Below, in pieces: positions 1-9,254 of a stretch of DNA of 20,358 nt. Numbering within the stretch: position 1 is the first letter of the stretch; each line of letters opens with the position of its first letter. The position numbers and the translations under genes are program-made. The DNA lies in NCBI GenBank assembly GCA_900404475.1, contig OUQQ01000243.1, forward strand, positions 6,546-26,903, given 5' to 3'. The stretch comes from Spongospora subterranea (Eukaryota > Endomyxa > Phytomyxea > Plasmodiophorida > Plasmodiophoridae). Under the pieces are notes generated by a model, which saw only the letters and a list, made by a program, of their open reading frames with translations, searched no databases and was not told the DNA's origin.

Positions 1-2085
1 GAGAATTTTCTTGGTTCGCTGCTGTCCGCTACCTTATCGAACATGTTACTGGCGGCAGGTTGTTAAGAAATTCAAATTTACCGATGCTGGTGTAGCCAGT
101 CTCGCGCAAAATACAATCTGCGACTTCAAGAACTGCGCGGGGCGTTGGTGAAAGCTTCGTAACCTTTCGTCACTGTACTGTACCATTTTGTGGGTTCACT
201 CACAAGTCGGTGGACGGTGGTGTTGTTTGCCCATGTTGTTTGCCCACGCGTTGACCGCACATAATTATTCTGCCCCAATTGTCAAGTGTACTGTATATTT
301 ATCAGTTGGTCATCCTCTAACTCCGCTAACGCAAGGCGTTCTGCCTACTCCACTTGCTAATACCCTGTCCCAATCGTTTCTGCTCCATTCGAATGTCGTG
401 CTCCGCCTTTTTCGAACGCCTTTTGAACAATGCAATAAATGGTTTTTGTTTTGTTGCTAGTGCAATAATTCAGGGAGTAGATACACCGAATAATTCTGCA
501 CTTATCCATTCCTTGAAGACTTTTGCAACATCCATTGACATGGGTCAATCATTATTATATCAATATGTGAATCGGTTGATCATTCGCTGCAGCTGTAACT
601 TTGGAGGAATCACAGACCTTGAAGTGCTGTCGTCAGCCGTGTCGTTTCTAGCTCATTTCAACTGAGCAAGAACGGGATTCGACTCCAGTGTGATTAAACA
701 TTCCCTATCAAGCATGAATGGCACGACGTGGATCAGCCGCGACGTAGGAGATACACTCTATGTTTTGGCTTTATCGGCGCTGATGCAATCTCGTTTTTTC
801 CACATTTTTCGTGTAACGCTTCTAGCAATCATCCTCCTCCGCAATATAAACGCTTTGGGTTCGGTTTCCTCAGGCATGCTTTAACAAGTAATCCAGTTGT
901 TGATTTAGACTATTGGTTGTCAGGTTAGGAAATGTCCTTCCGGTACTCTGGAGCTCTTTGCTGCTGAGTGCTGCTAGGATACATATCCGGCAGTGAAATG
1001 TGCACCAGTGAATGTTTAATTCTAAAATCCGTCAAGAACTTGATTGCGCCAAGGTAGCGTATATTTCGGTTTGCAAAACAATAAGCTTGTTGCTGGGTTC
1101 GAGAAAATCTAGCAATCCCTGTCTGTGTCGACAACATGACCCCTTACGATTGATGCGCACAGAAAGTTGACCTTGTTGGTCAGATTGCAAGCAAACGACG
1201 ACGGTTGATCCATCATCAAGACAAGTTTCTCATTGGCAACGTGAACCTGGCGGAAACGCATGGACAGCTGCATCAAATCGCTCTGCTGTGGCAAAATCGA
1301 TCCTCGACGTTGCAAAAGATATTCAGAACGAGATCGAACATGAAAACGATACATTGTTCCATTTCGAATTGCGAATTTCCATATTGATACTGTAGTGTTT
1401 TTGAATGAAGCCTTACTCGATCTTCAATAATTCGTCAAAACAGACATCTAAAGTGTTATGAATTAAGTCGGGGGGACGAACACGGACGGAAACTGGAGGC
1501 GAGGGCGAAACTAGGGGCGAGAGACGGGGACTAGGGCGAGGACGGGAACTGGAGCGGGAGCGGAGACTAAGGAACTAGGGGCGGGGACCAACAACACAGA
1601 ATTTGATTTAACAACGGCGTTAACCAAACTGAGGTTAGCTCAGTTCGGTTTCCACGGCACAGTGTGTATTAGTGCAATAGAGAAAAGGTGCCTCATGGGT
1701 TGCGCCTACTGACATAAAGGGCCAGATTCAGAGAGAAATAAAGTGTCCTTGTCCAGTTGAAATCGTCGATATCGTTGCCGAAAGTCTTGAATTTTGCTGT
1801 TTGCGCAACCGATAAACTAAATTTCAATACAGTTTCGATCCATAAGTTAAGAAAACGAAGAAGTGGTCAGATGATAAAAGTGGGACCGTTCTAGGTACCC
1901 TATTTTGGAACTTGTGTCAGTCAGGTTCTGCCATCTGCAGCAATCGTTGAAGCTTTTCAAGAGACTGCAGTCTTCAGGTTCGCGCATATGTCAGAGGAAT
2001 ACTTCATTATGTGCACTAGAGTGAACATCAAATTAAGTGTCACTGTTGTCCGGGTCTCAAGACTCTCAACTTTTGTCAAAAAGCG
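1..2085. other. Gene-poor left flank with no defensible gene
   Basis: I find no coding region here that I would defend. The longest open frames (about 60-100 codons) overlap in several frames on both strands. Most begin at TTG or CTG rather than ATG, and none shows a recognisable motif. The first 56 bases, read in frame 3, give an ankyrin-like string (AVRYLIEH) followed by a possible GT donor, so the 3' part of a gene lying to the left could end here; this is weak. A purine-rich minisatellite occupies 1470-1589. The 500 bases before 2086 should hold the promoter and 5' UTR of the following gene, but I see no clear core promoter element. Confidence 0.5.
1470..1589. repeat. Purine-rich minisatellite, about 18-bp degenerate unit
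   Basis: The plus strand is almost free of T for about 120 bases and is dominated by G and A with isolated C. A core of the form RACTRGRGGCGRG recurs. The ACT of successive units lies at about 1492, 1510, 1530, 1548, 1566 and 1574, giving spacings of 18, 20, 18, 18 and 8. Runs of three to six G are frequent, so the G-rich strand could in principle form quadruplex or triplex structures. No open frame spans it convincingly. It lies about 500 bases upstream of the mitochondrial-protein gene, and I see nothing that links the two. Confidence 0.75.
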
Positions 2086-2518
2086 ATGTTTAGACACACT
2101 TGCAATCGGATACGTTCGGTTGCCCATCGTCGCTTTGCTGCCACGCAGGAAGGTGGGGTAGGTGGACAGCATTTGCAACAGCACCCTTTTCGCCAGTTAT
2201 TCCCTGCACAGCCACCAGTCGACAAACCGGTTTGTAATTTCGTGTCTCTGTGCCTGTGGCTCAAATGTTTCTGACGTGGCTTGCTTCAAGTTATCACAAG
2301 ATTTTGAGTTTACGTGGGACGATGGTGTAGCTCCTGAACCAGCACTCGATTTGCACGAAAACGTAGCTCATATTCCTGCATTAGCTCTTTTGGGAACGAT
2401 GGCTTCGGTTGTCGCGGGCTTCTATTTCTACATTAAATCTCTGGACCCTGCTTCCTGGAAGCCAGTTGTTCCCCGTACGCTAACATTCAACCCATTTGAA
2501 GAATTTGAAAAAAAATAA
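2086..2518 (+). CDS. Small mitochondrial membrane protein, possibly complex I NDUFB8/ASHI-like; two exons
   Basis: Exons are 2086-2229 and 2291-2518, with a 61-base intron (GTTTGT...TTCAAG) in phase 0; the product is 123 residues. The ATG at 2086 was chosen because the exon 1 peptide starts MFRHTCNRIRSVAHRRFAA. It is rich in Arg, Ser and Ala with no early acidic residue, typical of a mitochondrial matrix presequence, and a His/Gln-rich linker follows. Exon 2 encodes an acidic stretch (DFEFTWDDGVAPEP), one hydrophobic segment of about 20 residues (around 70-90) and a conserved-looking tail (KPVVPRTLTFNPFEEF). A presequence, one membrane span and an aromatic/proline-rich tail suit an accessory subunit of NADH:ubiquinone oxidoreductase. 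The NDUFB8 (ASHI) assignment comes from general resemblance only. That this is a real spliced gene is firmer than its name. Confidence 0.6.
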
Positions 2519-3873
2519 TTTTTAGCATAAACTGGCATTCGGTTTTTGTAGCTCCCAGGAGATTGAGTCGTTGACAATGTCGTTTACAATTATCAATGTC
2601 TAGTTCATTTGCTCTGTTTTATCATTGCGTATGGAATTGGTGATACTGTCGATAATGGTTATTCAATGATCAACTTGATCGTGACCAAAAATACTCTTCA
2701 GACTTAACGAAATGGTGAATCAGTCGCAGGTTCTGATTCGTGTCATGAATTTCAGTTAAAAATTGGGAACAAACGACCTTGAAGATGATCTTAAGAACTG
2801 TGTTTGTCCAAAAAGTGGTCTCTGGTGGAAATCCCAGATTTTGCCATTGTCCACAAAAGAAAAAGAACCGTTTACGAACGCTGTCTTGGCATGACTAGTT
2901 AGATTATATGTTAGATGAGAGTCGCTTTGGCGAAGGTACTGCGGAAACAGTAATGTTGCCAACTTGCCAGCGCAGGCAACATCCAAAGAATTCAATCTGT
3001 ATCATTGAAACAGTAAGCAATTCAAGATTTACTTGCTTTGCATCCTGATTCTCTGAAAAAAGACGGGCGGAGGAGCAAGAATATTTATTTAGCCACAATG
3101 ATTGTAAGTTTTTAATGTGGGCGGATGCATTGCAGTCTTATATCACTAACAATTCAATGCATATCATAAAATTGTGCTTGTTGGAATGCGTCCCTCAATC
3201 TACGCTCGTCTCACGATATGCATGACGATGTGAAGGCGCTATCGTCAGCACGAAATCATCTTTGTCGAACTGCGTTAACACCATCGGCTTTACTTCTCAA
3301 CGTTGCGCTTGAACTGTCATAGCGCATAGTCTGTTTTACACAAAACAATAAATGGATTTCAACGACAGTATTTAATCATCGCAATATGCGTATTGGTTTG
3401 TTGGATGATCGAACCTGAACCAGCAGACCAACAATGGAGCTCAGCACGTTTTTAGCTTTTATCGCAAGTTTAACTCAGTGTTAGGCATTTTGCATTTCAG
3501 GTTTCTCCGTTTTGCAAAATGATGTTGAGTCGGAACACGGCGTTCTCTTAGATCGACGACGAAAATTACCTAATCAGGTTGCGGCACTCTCAGACAATCG
3601 GATGTGCCCCATTTTTTAGTCCAGTGGTCTCCCGACAATCTAGCCTCAAATGGGTACGAACTCTTGAAGGAAGACACGGCGTACCAACGGTTTCAAAACT
3701 TCATATGTCGAACATCACAAGCGTCAATCTTATTAAAGTGACAACTCGTATAGTTCAGAAAAACTCAGCTCCATGTCCGGAACCCACTCAATTATAAACA
3801 AGGCATGATTGTTTCATTGATGTACGTCAAATAAAAGGAGTCACTGAATTAATCCACCAATCCCGTAATCGGT
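2519..3873. other. Intergenic stretch, no confident gene
   Basis: About 1.35 kb without a defensible gene. A short plus-strand frame around 3170-3320 (ATG near 3219, 34 codons, ending ALLLNVALELS) reads protein-like but has no recognised motif and no clear splice sites. An open frame at 3579-3797 does not begin with ATG and looks like chance. An AT-rich stretch with AATAAA-like strings (about 3346-3353 and 3831-3836) precedes the glycosyltransferase start. I see no repeats or RNA genes. Confidence 0.4.
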
Positions 3874-5046
3874 ATGTGTATCTCTGATCGTATAATCGTT
3901 GCATCTTGGTCATATTTATCATTGCCAGTAGAAAGAGCGGGTAGACGTGAGTCTGTGACTGGCCAGCTGATGCAGCCCTCATCCACCAAGTTCAACATAT
4001 TTATATCTTGGTCCATCTATGTCGCCGTTCAAGACCAAAATCTGAATTCTCGAAATCCGTTTCCAATGTTTAAATTTGGCGTCTCAAGTTGGCCACCATG
4101 GAGAGACGATGTTTTCATGAAAGCTGCGCAGCGATTCTACAAGAAACACATCAGAACACAATACGTAACGACGTTTTTTTTCATATTGTTCTCGTCCTGG
4201 ATGTATCGCCACATAAACGCATCATTTCCTATTCATCACATGATGTTCGAGACCCCAGCTTGGTCGGATGGCCCAACAAGAGCGCAACTTGACCAGATCG
4301 TTGACGACGACAACCAGCTAACTGTTGTTGGAGTTGCCCTTGGATATATTGACGTTTTCGATTTATTCTACTCACGTGCTCAAGCAGTCAACGTTCGCAA
4401 CGTGGTAATCATTGCTCTTGATCAACGTGCATATGACATTCTTATCGATCGCTTCCCCACCCAAACCTTTATCTTCGACGGAAAAGTAACCGAGGGCGTT
4501 TTTGGCACTGATAATTTCCGCCGACTGACTTCGTCTCGCCCACGATTTTTAGAATGGATTCTAGGATTGGGATATTCGGTTTTTTATTGCGATATTGATA
4601 CGGCGTATCGTCGCAACCCATTTGATGACTTTGCCAAGTACCTGGTCGATGCAAAAGTGGATATGCTCATGGCAAAAGATCGTCCTGACCTTTGGTGCAC
4701 GGGTATGATTTACATGCGGCCCAGACCGGCGTGTTTGAAGCTGCTGCGTTTTTGGGCAGCACAAATTGATCTGGAGTCCGTTGACGAGGACCAGTATGCG
4801 TTGGACAAAATAATTCACAAAGTTTTAGCAACTACAGACTTGCAATGCATGGAATTACCACAGGGCGAATTTCCTTCGGGAGCCGAGTATTTCTACAAAT
4901 ATAACTGGACGTTGCATCCCGCTGGGCCAACTATTGTTCACGCCAATTTTATGAAAGGTCATGATGTGAAATTTCGGGCTCTGATGGAGGTGCCAATGCC
5001 ACATGCTGCTACTTTACCTTCCCATTATTCGCTTGGCAATCGATAA
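3874..5046 (+). CDS. Type II membrane glycosyltransferase, Nucleotid_trans (GT77-like) family
   Basis: A single-exon frame of 390 codons. Family knowledge: Nucleotid_trans (Pfam PF03407) enzymes transfer sugars from nucleotide-sugar donors in the Golgi lumen. Here a short hydrophobic anchor lies at about residues 97-111 after a basic patch (KKHIR), giving type II topology. The catalytic domain follows from about residue 145 (LTVVGVALGYIDVFDLF). The metal-binding DxD is D240-I-D242 in CDIDTAYRRNPF. Next come the family-typical CTGMIYMRP block, a DEDQYALD acidic block and a C-terminal HANFMKGHDVKF block. Asn-X-Thr/Ser sites occur at NAS just after the anchor and NWT near the end. The first 64 residues look unlike the rest, and a second in-frame ATG at 4066 (MFKFGVSSW) gives a shorter, more typical protein, so the start is uncertain. 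Donor sugar and acceptor cannot be read from sequence. Confidence 0.85.
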   Translation: MCISDRIIVASWSYLSLPVERAGRRESVTGQLMQPSSTKFNIFISWSIYVAVQDQNLNSRNPFPMFKFGVSSWPPWRDDVFMKAAQRFYKKHIRTQYVTTFFFILFSSWMYRHINASFPIHHMMFETPAWSDGPTRAQLDQIVDDDNQLTVVGVALGYIDVFDLFYSRAQAVNVRNVVIIALDQRAYDILIDRFPTQTFIFDGKVTEGVFGTDNFRRLTSSRPRFLEWILGLGYSVFYCDIDTAYRRNPFDDFAKYLVDAKVDMLMAKDRPDLWCTGMIYMRPRPACLKLLRFWAAQIDLESVDEDQYALDKIIHKVLATTDLQCMELPQGEFPSGAEYFYKYNWTLHPAGPTIVHANFMKGHDVKFRALMEVPMPHAATLPSHYSLGNR

Positions 5047-5794
5047 CCACTGTTGCAGGTTTACCATTAATTCAAGACTATTTTTATATTTTTTCGATTC
5101 AGAACTGAACTTGTGCTAAGGTAGATTGTGCAGCATTTAACAAGCGGCAACGGCTGTGGCCTGACCTAACGTACAGCCTTGGCTCGGCCAATTAGAACAT
5201 CCATGCGAACAATCCAACGGATGGTCACACATTTGAGACCTGTTTCCAGCCAGACTTGTCGGCGCTACTTTCTGATGGAACAAAATCATCAGATTTTAAG
5301 TATCGAGCAAAGTCGCGAGATGGGAGAAAAAAAAACGAGGTTGTGAGGGCAAAGTTTGGGCCCTTCCAAAGATTGTACGAAGATCAAGGACTACAGTATG
5401 ATGATCCTGTGGTCGCATTCTCACAATAGATTCATTCATTATTTGCTTCGCTGTGCCGGACCGATATCGATACGTATGAGGAAAGATATACAAGTTTCAT
5501 TGAAGACATGTCAAGATATATCAAACTGTTGAGCGCCGCACTTTGTCGCGGTGAATCAATCTAAAAATCAGATTTTTTTGATGAAACCGATGATTTTTCC
5601 AATCGAGACGGACGAGCAAATATGACGGGTTGCACTGGGACCCATTTTCGCAAGTTGTTTTTTGCGTAGTTGGAATTTGGAACAGTCTGGAAACACGGTA
5701 TTCACCAGAATGTGCAAGACGGGTCAGTCGACCCTGATGTCTCTATACCAATAGATGAACGGCCGATAGCTGGTCTTACCGGACCAGATAGAAT
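5047..5794. other. Intergenic stretch between glycosyltransferase and FYVE-like gene
   Basis: About 750 bases with no defensible gene. Open frames here are short, and 5670-5960 starts at a non-ATG codon and only overlaps the first exon of the next gene out of frame. The stretch contains short A-runs (near 5328-5336) and T-runs (near 5093 and 5573) and presumably includes the 3' UTR of the glycosyltransferase gene and the promoter of the FYVE-like gene. Confidence 0.4.
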
Positions 5795-7158
5795 ATGGGG
5801 AATGTCGCCACGACGTATCAGCATCCATCCGTTCAGAGCGAGGTCAATATGCAACCCAGCCGTGCACTTGTTTCACGTAATCTTACTGTTGAATTCGACT
5901 CTTTACGTCGTGACCGCCATCCCGATCGTCTCAAATCTAACCAACAATTACAGCTGTTGAACCAATTAATGGTATATATATATATATAGTGTGTTACTTC
6001 ATCGTGCTAATGTGATACTCCATCTGCTATGCTCGCACTCGAAAAGTCGTTGTTTAGAGTATCTTTCAAATTATTTTGGTGTTATGTTCTGTTTCAAGCA
6101 TAAATTTATTTTATCAAGATCTTCGATAGCTTGCTTTATGGTTTTTCGCTTCGTTGCAATCACGGTTCTATCGTTCCTTCCTTAATATTTGATTTACAGT
6201 TGTCGCCAAAATCATCGTCTTCTACCGATAACCCGTTTGTTCGTGCTTTCATGAATTTGTCGCGGGCCACAGGAAATTCTAGAATTAACAATACCTGCAC
6301 TGCATGTCGCAAAAAACTTTCTCCATTTTTCGGTTCGGCGGCGCGACCATGTCCAGCGTATGTGTGTTTAAAATTAAGAACAGGAATTTGTGCTTGAGTG
6401 AAAGCTCTCTTGCTGCTTCGATCAATGACCCTGGTTTATATTTCTTGATGCTTTATAGAAGTTATCTATTCAAGGTTATTAATTTCATTGTCATTTGTTT
6501 GTTCAGTTGGCTTGTTTAGCTTGCACGGTCTTAGTGGGGCACCTATTTCATCGCTGATTGTGTATTTAGGTGTGGCGATAATTTTTGCCCCAGCTGCTTG
6601 TCCTTCATACTTCCCCAATCATCTCATATCCCCGTCGTAATTCGTTCCCATTATTATTGCGAAGAATGCTGCCGTCTCATCTGCAAATGGGAACTGGAAG
6701 CTCAACTCATTGGCGAACCGACTATCCACAAGATATCTCAGTATGGTTGCGTCGTTTTCCTTTTTCAGCGTTTGGAACTAATTGTCTGTAGTCTTTTCGG
6801 GAGTTTAACATCAATCTCCAACAATCTCATGCAGTCAATTCCGCAGCTAACGGGATTGATCGTGACAATGAAAACTTTGGATTACGTCGATCCTTTGATG
6901 AGGGACGAGTTTGAGGAAAATATATCACTCCTTGAGCGCAACATCAGTCGGCATCTGGCTGAATATGAGCAGAAGTGGCTGCAGGTAAAGGAAATCGATT
7001 GGCATTTGTTCTCGATGTCACTACGTGAGGAACCATCTCGTCCTGCTCGCCTTTGGCCGGTGTTCGGCAAGAGCATGGATCTTTGGGCTCGACGTGGTCT
7101 GACGCTGGCAAGGCATCAATTCAAACAAGTTCAAGCTCTCAAACGTCAAGACCCATGA
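5795..7158 (+). CDS. FYVE-like zinc-finger protein, three exons, possible N-myristoylation site
   Basis: Exons are 5795-5971, 6200-6357 and 6570-7158, with introns GTATAT...TTACAG (228 bases) and GTATGT...ATTTAG (212 bases); phases 0 and 2 fit, giving 307 residues. Eight cysteines at 92, 95, 110, 113, 118, 121, 142 and 145 have the spacing CxxC-x14-CxxC-x4-CxxC-x20-CxxC, the FYVE/RING-like cross-brace layout. The block PCPACGDNFCPSC is made by joining exons 2 and 3, which supports the splicing. FYVE domains bind PI3P on endosomes, but the canonical R(R/K)HHCR and WxxD motifs are absent, so lipid binding is uncertain. MGNVAT at the N-terminus fits the myristoylation pattern (Gly2, Thr6). After the finger lies a charged, probably helical region (about residues 200-260) with no recognised domain. 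A 51-base in-frame candidate intron at 6741-6791 could remove 17 residues. Confidence 0.75.
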
Positions 7159-7719
7159 ACCGCACGGTGGCAATTATCGCAAATGTCGAATCCATCAGTT
7201 CGTTTGCCGAAGCGTTCAACTGGTGGGTCAGTACCTCCTTTTTCTTTGTCCCTGCAGCTCGTCGATTTGAATAGAAGCGATGTTACTAATAGTAGCTCAT
7301 TTTTCTGAAATACCATTTCTCGGCGTAGTTATTTCGCAAATCGGTGCGTTGTCCTTCAAGTCGAGAAGTGCATTTGCGCGTTCTCAGACTTGTCTGAGTG
7401 CGTCACTCGCAGCGCAAGTTTTCAATGGAACAGAACCAAGGTTTTATAGAAGAATGAGCCCATTACATTATATCAGAAATCACGACTTCTGGACAGCATC
7501 CGACCGGTTCCACCTCGCCGCGAGCCAACAGGGCATCACTCTCTGTTTGTTTTGTTTCTTTTTTTTACTGGAGTGTCTTCTTGGTCGTCTTTCTCGCATG
7601 ATATTCAAATTTGAAGGGTCTGTACTATAATTCCAATTTATTCAATATTATTAATGCAGTGGCAGTTGCCTCAAGCTATGATGCGTGAAGTTGAAGCAGG
7701 ACTGATAGGGGGAATGTGT
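7159..7719. other. Short convergent intergenic stretch
   Basis: This lies between the stop codon of the FYVE-like gene and the stop codon of the minus-strand frame ending at 7720. An open frame at 7280-7630 (ATG start, 116 codons) ends in a very hydrophobic, Phe/Leu-rich stretch encoded by T-rich DNA. It has no motif, and I take it as chance or as 3' UTR. Further exons of the FYVE-like gene cannot be excluded: a GT...CAG pair occurs at about 7227-7256 but spans only about 30 bases. Confidence 0.35.
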
Positions 7720-7962
7720 CTAATAATAGGGTAGAGGTACAGGACCTTGGCCGGAAACGGAAGGCGGTGGCGCGACCGGAACGCAATTAAGCTCAATCAG
7801 GGGAACTTGCGATTGCAGAACGGATCGGCCAGCTGATTGACCGGAAGCCATCGAATGCGGAAATGACTCGTCCAGCACGTCCACCCGTCGATGTAACGCC
7901 ATAGCAGCTGACTGCAATGCTGCTAGTTGAGCCACGTTATGGTGAATGTTTTTTTCCAGCAT
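7720..7962 (-). CDS. Hypothetical small coiled-coil protein with Pro-rich C-terminus (possibly last exon)
   Basis: The reading frame has 80 codons with an ATG at 7962. The first 35 residues (MLEKNIHHNVAQLAALQSAA, then MALHRRVDVLDESF) have regular hydrophobic spacing suggesting a helical coiled coil. The rest is low-complexity, ending APPPSVSGQGPVPLPYY. I do not recognise the family. The frame is open upstream across ATTACA to an AG acceptor-like site at 7969-7971 (CTGTCTTAG on the minus strand), so this may be a 3' exon. One possible upstream piece is 8231-8257 (ATG at 8257, nine codons, followed by a GTAAGA donor) with a 262-base intron in phase 0. That joining is speculative. The frame is convergent with the FYVE-like gene. 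Its composition reads as coding, but the evidence is modest. Confidence 0.4.
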   Translation of the reverse strand: MLEKNIHHNVAQLAALQSAAMALHRRVDVLDESFPHSMASGQSAGRSVLQSQVPLIELNCVPVAPPPSVSGQGPVPLPYY

Positions 7963-8257
7963 TGTAATCTAAGACAGAGAAGTTCTGGTTAGCCTATTTT
8001 CCTATGCAGCACATATCTAATAATCATTTTGTATCTAGTCATTAAGGGGGGATCTCTGTAAAAATTTTCGTTGTCTCTAAACAATTTGGAGATGCGTTGA
8101 ATTTTGTCGAGTTTCTCTTTTTACTTTGTGTCGCTGGAACGGCAATTCCCATGCCAACTTTTTACATTGATCATTCGAATAAATCAACTGATCACGAAAG
8201 CAATTTAACTGAATTTTCGAAAACTCTTACTGACTTCATTGCGAATATCTTCGACAT

Positions 8258-9022
8258 CGTTGGTATTTTTTATGCGCCTGCGCTGGTAGATAGGGCTCTC
8301 TTGTGTCGTCAGGGTTGGCCGGAAGCGACGCATCGTTGATTTGATAATAAGTAAACGGCGAGTTGCGACGAGGCTCGATAAGGTATGAAGTGCAATTGAC
8401 AGGAATTGACGGCAAGCCTGCCGGCCATCTACTGTGATCGGATACCCGACATGATCTTTGGGCACAGAGTCATTTATCAAGACAATTATAGTCTCGCAAA
8501 GGGTTCCCTCTACCATCAGCAACAGTGACAAATGGGGTCTAATAGTTGGTGATGCGTTTGACATTAAGAAAAAAGTGTGAGTAGCAACATGGGCAGAGGA
8601 CCATGCCCACTTTCCGATGTAAAAATATGTGACAAATCAGGTTAACTGTCGATGCTGCTGGTAAAATACCAGAGATGATGATTCGCGGGCGGTTAGCCTG
8701 AACGCGCAAGCTGGTTCACCGCAAGAAACGAACTGTCATCGGAATTGCGATATCGATACGTAGCTTGTGGACGATTACCTACCTCAGGAGGTCAAATGGC
8801 CACAATTGGGAATGGTTACTGTGGTGTCCGGATGAGCTTGATAAGACATCATCCTTCAGAGCGGCATGGTTTTGAAAGCGGAGCAAATCAAACTGACGAC
8901 CTGCTCTGATTGGAAGAAAAGACGGGGGAATATTGCCTGAAATGATAAAAACCTCACGCGAATGCACTCTAGTATGAGGTGAATATTAGATACGTTGACT
9001 GCTCGATGGAGACATTGGCGAC
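8258..9022. other. Anonymous stretch beyond the integrase end of the broken retroelement
   Basis: No confident gene. On the minus strand two overlapping frames at about 8205-8564 both read somewhat protein-like (one contains a GYPITVDGRQACRQF string) but neither matches a family I know. If the retroelement were complete, its integrase core and 3' LTR would lie here. I do not find a D,D-35-E integrase core, nor a long terminal repeat recognisable by eye. A plus-strand frame from 8097 has a signal-peptide-like N-terminus but starts at TTG with no ATG. Confidence 0.35.
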
Positions 9023-9138
9023 ATCAAACCTGTACGATTTGGCTTGCTCTGATAATGCTGGCGTACGTCTTGGACTTACCGAAATGCCTTGCGAGCGGCG
9101 AATCATGTCGAGACTGTAAATTCTGCAGCTGTGGATCG
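9023..9138 (-). pseudogene. Integrase N-terminal zinc-binding remnant
   Basis: On the minus strand, in a frame ending at a TGA at 9023, the string HDSPLARHFGKSKTYASI appears. This is the HDSPLAGHFG..KT...I block of the HHCC zinc-binding domain at the N-terminus of Ty3/gypsy integrases. A second frame just upstream (about 9140-9260) carries the preceding part, including LEQSILHHG. The expected C..C pair and the catalytic core that should follow are not visible. This marks the last recognisable part of the element. Confidence 0.65.
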
Positions 9139-9254
9139 AAACCAGGCACGACTGCCATTCCCCATGATGTAGAATGCTCTGCTCAAGTGAGAACGGTTCA
9201 GGGACACCCTGAGCTTTGTTCTTCTGCACGAATCGTAATGCTTCCTGATCAGGC

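Noticed and set aside
393..665. A 90-codon ATG-started frame with plausible composition.
   Set aside because: No recognisable domain, no splice or promoter support, and frames of this length are expected by chance in 20 kb.
672..684. GGATTCGACTCC as a tRNA T-loop.
   Set aside because: The flanking bases do not form the 5-bp T-stem, and no anticodon or acceptor stem is found around it.
6741..6834. A 94-base intron in the FYVE-like gene ending at CATGCAG.
   Set aside because: It causes a stop within five codons after splicing, whereas the unspliced form or the 51-base option stays open.
7280..7630. A 116-codon ATG-started frame downstream of the FYVE-like gene.
   Set aside because: The C-terminal part is encoded by T-rich low-complexity DNA. 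It has no motif, and no splice link to the upstream gene that keeps frame.
8097..8339. Plus-strand frame with a signal-peptide-like N-terminus (NFVEFLFLLCVAGTAIPMP) and N-glycosylation-like sites, suggesting a secreted effector.
   Set aside because: The first codon is TTG and there is no in-frame ATG before the upstream stop. It overlaps minus-strand protein-like frames, and no motif supports it.
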